This document shows positions 21,402 to 23,440 of a stretch of 23,440 nt of DNA, in pieces. The position numbers were made by a program, and so were the translations under genes. The DNA lies in contig JAZRYS010000271.1 in the NCBI GenBank assembly GCA_045600865.1, forward strand, positions 1 to 23,440. Direction: 5' to 3'. Origin of the DNA: Aphodosoma sp045600865. Its GTDB lineage: Bacteria; Bacteroidota; Bacteroidia; Bacteroidales; Paludibacteraceae. The notes under the pieces are model-generated. The model did not search any database and was not told the DNA's origin. It saw only the letters and a list, made by a program, of their open reading frames with translations. Numbering within the stretch: position 1 is the stretch's first letter; every line of letters starts with the position of its first letter.

Positions 21402-22553
21402 ATGTATATAAGACGATTAACGGTCGAGAATCAAGACGGTGACAGTTTTTTTCTGTTCGGAGCACGACAGACGGGTAAATCAACTTTGCTCCATACGCTT
21501 TTCAGTGATGCAATGTACTATGACCTGCTTGATACAACTACGCTGACAAGGTTGCAGCGCAACCCTTCGGTTCTTGCGCAGGAAGTTGCCATGTTGCCCG
21601 AGGGTTCTGTTGTTGTCATTGACGAGATACCGTTGTTGCCCCAGTTGCTCAACGAGGTACATAGAACCATCGTGGAGCGCGACATACGTTTTGTGCTTTG
21701 CGGCAGCAGTGCACGAAAACTCAGACGCCAAGGAACGAATACCCTGGGCGGACGTGCTATCCCGTTGACTCTTTACCCGTTGGTGAGTGCCGAAATACCA
21801 GATTTTGACATATTCAAGGCAGTCCGTCAGGGAATGATACCAAGACATTATGATGCTTCGACGCTCTCTGTCGCATGGCAACGCATGGCGGCATATATCG
21901 GAATATACCTGAAAGAGGAGATCAAGGCGGAGTCGCTTGTCAGGAACCTTTCGACGTTCAGCAGGTTCCTTGAGACGGCTGCACTTACTGATGGCGAGGC
22001 TATGAACTACAATAACATAGCCATGGATTGCGGCATTGATGCAAAGACGGTCAAGGAGTATTTTTCAATTCTTGAGGATACTCTGATAGGTTATACGATA
22101 CCTGCATATACCCATGTCGTGAAACGCAAGATCCGTCAGGCTCCTAAGTTTTATTTCTTTGACGTGTCCATCCCTAATTTCCTGCTGAAAAGGAAGAATC
22201 TTGAACCTGGAACGCCTGATTTCGGTCATGCTTTCGAACATCTGATAATGCAGGAACTTGTTGCGTATATGGGGTATAGGCGAGAGCTGGACGGCCTTTC
22301 GTATTGGCACACATACACTGATATTGAAGTGGATGCAATACTTGGTGACGGGAAAGTGGCAATCGAAATAAAATCCACAACCGAGATTCAGCCTCGGCAT
22401 CTCCGTGGTCTCAAGGCGTTCAAAGAGGAGCATCCGGATTGCCGTCTTATAGCAGTGTCTCTCGACCCAAATCCACGTCTTATGGGCGATGTGGAGATAT
22501 ATCCTGCCACCGATTTTCTGAAACACCTTTGGACTGGACATATATTTGGTTGA
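21402..22553 (+). CDS. AAA ATPase with DUF4143 / PD-(D/E)XK-like C-terminus
   Basis: A 383-residue ATPase. Start ATG 21402 (MYIRRLTVENQD) is chosen because the longer open frame runs through the leader repeats and promoter. Walker A is G20-ARQTGK-S27, Walker B is VVVIDEIPLL (70-79), and LCGSSARKLRR follows as in AAA_14 proteins. A winged-helix part (NNIAMDCGIDAKTVKEYF) and a DUF4143 C-terminus with E309-x-D311 ... I321-E322-I323-K324 complete it. The product is cytoplasmic. Function unknown, with defence or mobile-element links only as inference. It is shorter than the first ATPase and belongs to a different subfamily, although it carries the same upstream cassette. Confidence 0.9.
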   Translation: MYIRRLTVENQDGDSFFLFGARQTGKSTLLHTLFSDAMYYDLLDTTTLTRLQRNPSVLAQEVAMLPEGSVVVIDEIPLLPQLLNEVHRTIVERDIRFVLCGSSARKLRRQGTNTLGGRAIPLTLYPLVSAEIPDFDIFKAVRQGMIPRHYDASTLSVAWQRMAAYIGIYLKEEIKAESLVRNLSTFSRFLETAALTDGEAMNYNNIAMDCGIDAKTVKEYFSILEDTLIGYTIPAYTHVVKRKIRQAPKFYFFDVSIPNFLLKRKNLEPGTPDFGHAFEHLIMQELVAYMGYRRELDGLSYWHTYTDIEVDAILGDGKVAIEIKSTTEIQPRHLRGLKAFKEEHPDCRLIAVSLDPNPRLMGDVEIYPATDFLKHLWTGHIFG

Positions 22554-22567
22554 GGAGAGTGTCATGA

Positions 22568-22648
22568 GTTAGTTATCACTTGATATATAGTGCGTTGACC
22601 AATGGACTGCATTTTCCGAAATAAAAAGGCAGTCCGTTTTCGTTGTTT
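22568..22648 (+). repeat. ATPase-associated intergenic cassette, decayed copy 3
   Basis: Keeps TTGATATATAGTGCGTTGAC and the terminator hairpin plus GTTGTT, but the promoter part is lost and no ATPase follows. GGACTGC (22604-22610) pairs with GCAGTCC (22629-22635), followed by TTTT. Confidence 0.8.
22604..22640 (+). terminator. Terminator of the second AAA ATPase (cassette copy 3)
   Basis: A 7-bp GC-rich stem with an AT-rich inner part and a four-T run, 51 bp after the ATPase stop. Confidence 0.75.
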
Positions 22649-22657
22649 GAAACTTCA

Positions 22658-22690
22658 TACTGCGGATAAAACGTACTATTTTCCGCAGTA
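22658..22690. other. 9-bp perfect inverted repeat
   Basis: TACTGCGGA (22658-22666) and TCCGCAGTA (22682-22690) with a 15-nt AT-rich loop. It lies between the decayed cassette and the convergent spanin-like gene. No T-run follows. Confidence 0.6.
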
Positions 22691-22742
22691 CAACTATCAA
22701 AGTGCGGATGATTTTGACTTTGTCCAAACCAATCCTCAGTTC

Positions 22743-22771
22743 GGCAATCCTGAAACAAGCTTCGGATTGCC
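22743..22771 (-). other. 8-bp perfect inverted repeat at the end of the spanin-like gene
   Basis: GGCAATCC (22743-22750) and GGATTGCC (22764-22771), 1 bp beyond the stop of the minus-strand gene. It may end or stabilise that transcript, although no T-run is present. Confidence 0.55.
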
Positions 22772-22772
22772 C

Positions 22773-23276
22773 TCACTTCGTCAGGTTTTTGATTGAAACA
22801 ATTGATACAACTGAAACAAGCAACAGCAACACCCAGGGAAGGACTGAAGTCAGAGGTCGGAGGACTTTCGTTTTCTGTCCTTCGTCTTTAGTCAGCGAAG
22901 CTACGTGGTTGGTTTCATCTGTCATGTAGATTGTGTCGGCACGTATTGTGACAATGTTCTTGTCTGTCTGACGCTTGGCGGTGGTCTCTGTGGCTATTGT
23001 CTGCAATGGATAGATGTTGCCGAGCGTGTCAGGTTCCCGCCATAACGTCTCTGTGCGGAGGATTGTCAGAGTGTCGTGTATGACCGATAGGTCAACCGTG
23101 CGGCTGCTGTCAGAACTCGTAAGGCTCTGCCGGCGATGGTAATGGCTTTCGCTCGCCTTCTGGCTGCTCTTGCAGCCGGTCAAGCATATCAGTAACAGGA
23201 CAAGAATCCCGATGAGGGCAAGCAGATATCTGGCGTATCGCCAGCTGAAGATTCTGGACAGAGTTTTTAAGTTCAT
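22773..23276 (-). CDS. Lipoprotein with C-terminal membrane helix, spanin-like
   Basis: A 167-residue protein; ATG at 23276 is preferred to the TTG one codon before. It has an N-terminal hydrophobic stretch ending in the lipobox LTGC (Cys35). The middle is Ser/Thr-rich and beta-prone (VDLSVIHDTLTILRTETLW, NIVTIRADTIYM). A C-terminal transmembrane helix lies at about 144-162 (VLPWVLLLLVSVVSIVSI). A lipid anchor at one end and a membrane helix at the other is the layout of unimolecular spanins, phage proteins that link outer and inner membranes at lysis. Its start overlaps the upstream gene by 167 bp in another frame, as Rz/Rz1 pairs do. Identification rests on topology and context only. Residues near the C-terminal end (LTKDEGQKTKVLRPLTS) are encoded by a repeat related to 3705-3755. 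Confidence 0.7.
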   Translation of the reverse strand: MNLKTLSRIFSWRYARYLLALIGILVLLLICLTGCKSSQKASESHYHRRQSLTSSDSSRTVDLSVIHDTLTILRTETLWREPDTLGNIYPLQTIATETTAKRQTDKNIVTIRADTIYMTDETNHVASLTKDEGQKTKVLRPLTSVLPWVLLLLVSVVSIVSIKNLTK

Positions 23277-23440
23277 CAACTTGTGTTTTTAGCGGTTTCA
23301 CGATAAAGTTGTCAAAGTTCTCGACAAGCCTCTGTGCATTGTCGATTTCAGCCGATTTCGCCTCGGCCTTGGCCTTCTTCCGCGTGGAACGGATGGTGAA
23401 CAGGGTCACCACCATTCCACTCGTCAGAATCAGCGATAAA
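23110..23440 (-). CDS. Membrane-anchored coiled-coil protein, phage-type (partial)
   Basis: The frame is open to the right edge of the window, so the true start lies outside. Visible sequence begins LSLILTSGMVVTLFTIRSTR, the end of an N-terminal transmembrane helix, then KKAKAEAKSAEIDNAQRLVE and a heptad-rich stretch (VDELKNSVQNLQLAIRQI). A small CPHRDSCPV motif and a Pro/Glu-rich end follow. An inner-membrane anchor with a periplasmic or cytoplasmic coiled coil fits an i-spanin or a related lysis-cassette protein. Similar proteins are common in Bacteroidales prophages near the lysis genes (from memory). It overlaps the following lipoprotein gene by 167 bp in a different frame. Confidence 0.7.
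   Translation of the reverse strand, partial: LSLILTSGMVVTLFTIRSTRKKAKAEAKSAEIDNAQRLVENFDNFIVKPLKTQVDELKNSVQNLQLAIRQISACPHRDSCPVTDMLDRLQEQPEGERKPLPSPAEPYEF

Noticed and set aside
22602..22796. A 64-codon plus-strand frame
   Set aside because: Starts inside the terminator hairpin of cassette 3 and runs into the 3' end of the convergent gene; no support beyond being open.

Overview
The window reads as chromosomal DNA from a member of the Bacteroidales, most likely Prevotella or a close relative. Four lines of evidence point there. Promoters follow the Bacteroidetes sigma pattern TTTG-N19/20-TAnnTTTG. There is a BspA-like secreted-protein fragment. There is a GldG-type auxiliary ABC-transport protein and a type IX-like C-terminal tail. 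Housekeeping gene neighbourhoods are of Bacteroidetes type. No rRNA, tRNA, CRISPR array or insertion sequence with a transposase was recognised.

Left part (1-1443): a broken BspA-like gene start carrying a 9-base C tract, then about 1.1 kb without a credible protein gene. That stretch is not empty. On the minus strand it has a textbook promoter, about 270 nt of strongly self-complementary RNA, and an intrinsic terminator, so it probably encodes a structured non-coding RNA. Further right lie an 11-bp tandem repeat ending in a hairpin and a 17-bp inverted repeat.

Minus-strand operon (8224 down to 1444): rnr, a C_GCAxxG_C_C protein, a SIMPL protein, dtd, deoC, a VanZ-like protein and a large Ig-like lipoprotein. 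It is tightly packed, with 4-bp ATGA overlaps or 1-nt gaps at most junctions, and is driven from one promoter at 8249-8280. A divergent promoter at 8326-8357 drives a plus-strand operon: a PgpH-like 7TM-HD phosphodiesterase, gldG, a multi-TM protein, an FKBP lipoprotein, a TPM/zinc-ribbon membrane protein, lemA and an outer-membrane beta-barrel. Most of these products act at the cell envelope. Class II fba follows and shares a bidirectional terminator with the convergent xseB-xseA pair (exonuclease VII). Upstream of xseA is a secreted YD-repeat-like protein.

Right part (19424-23440) is accessory. It holds two AAA ATPases with PD-(D/E)XK-like C-termini. Each is preceded by the same ~115-bp intergenic cassette (terminator hairpin plus promoter), followed by a gene-specific 32-33 bp tandem repeat in the leader. 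A third, decayed cassette follows the second ATPase. At the right edge two overlapping minus-strand genes have spanin-like topology and suggest the border of a prophage or related element.

Seven-base tandem repeats recur at gene junctions throughout. They supply the final codons and the stop of dtd, xseB and xseA.
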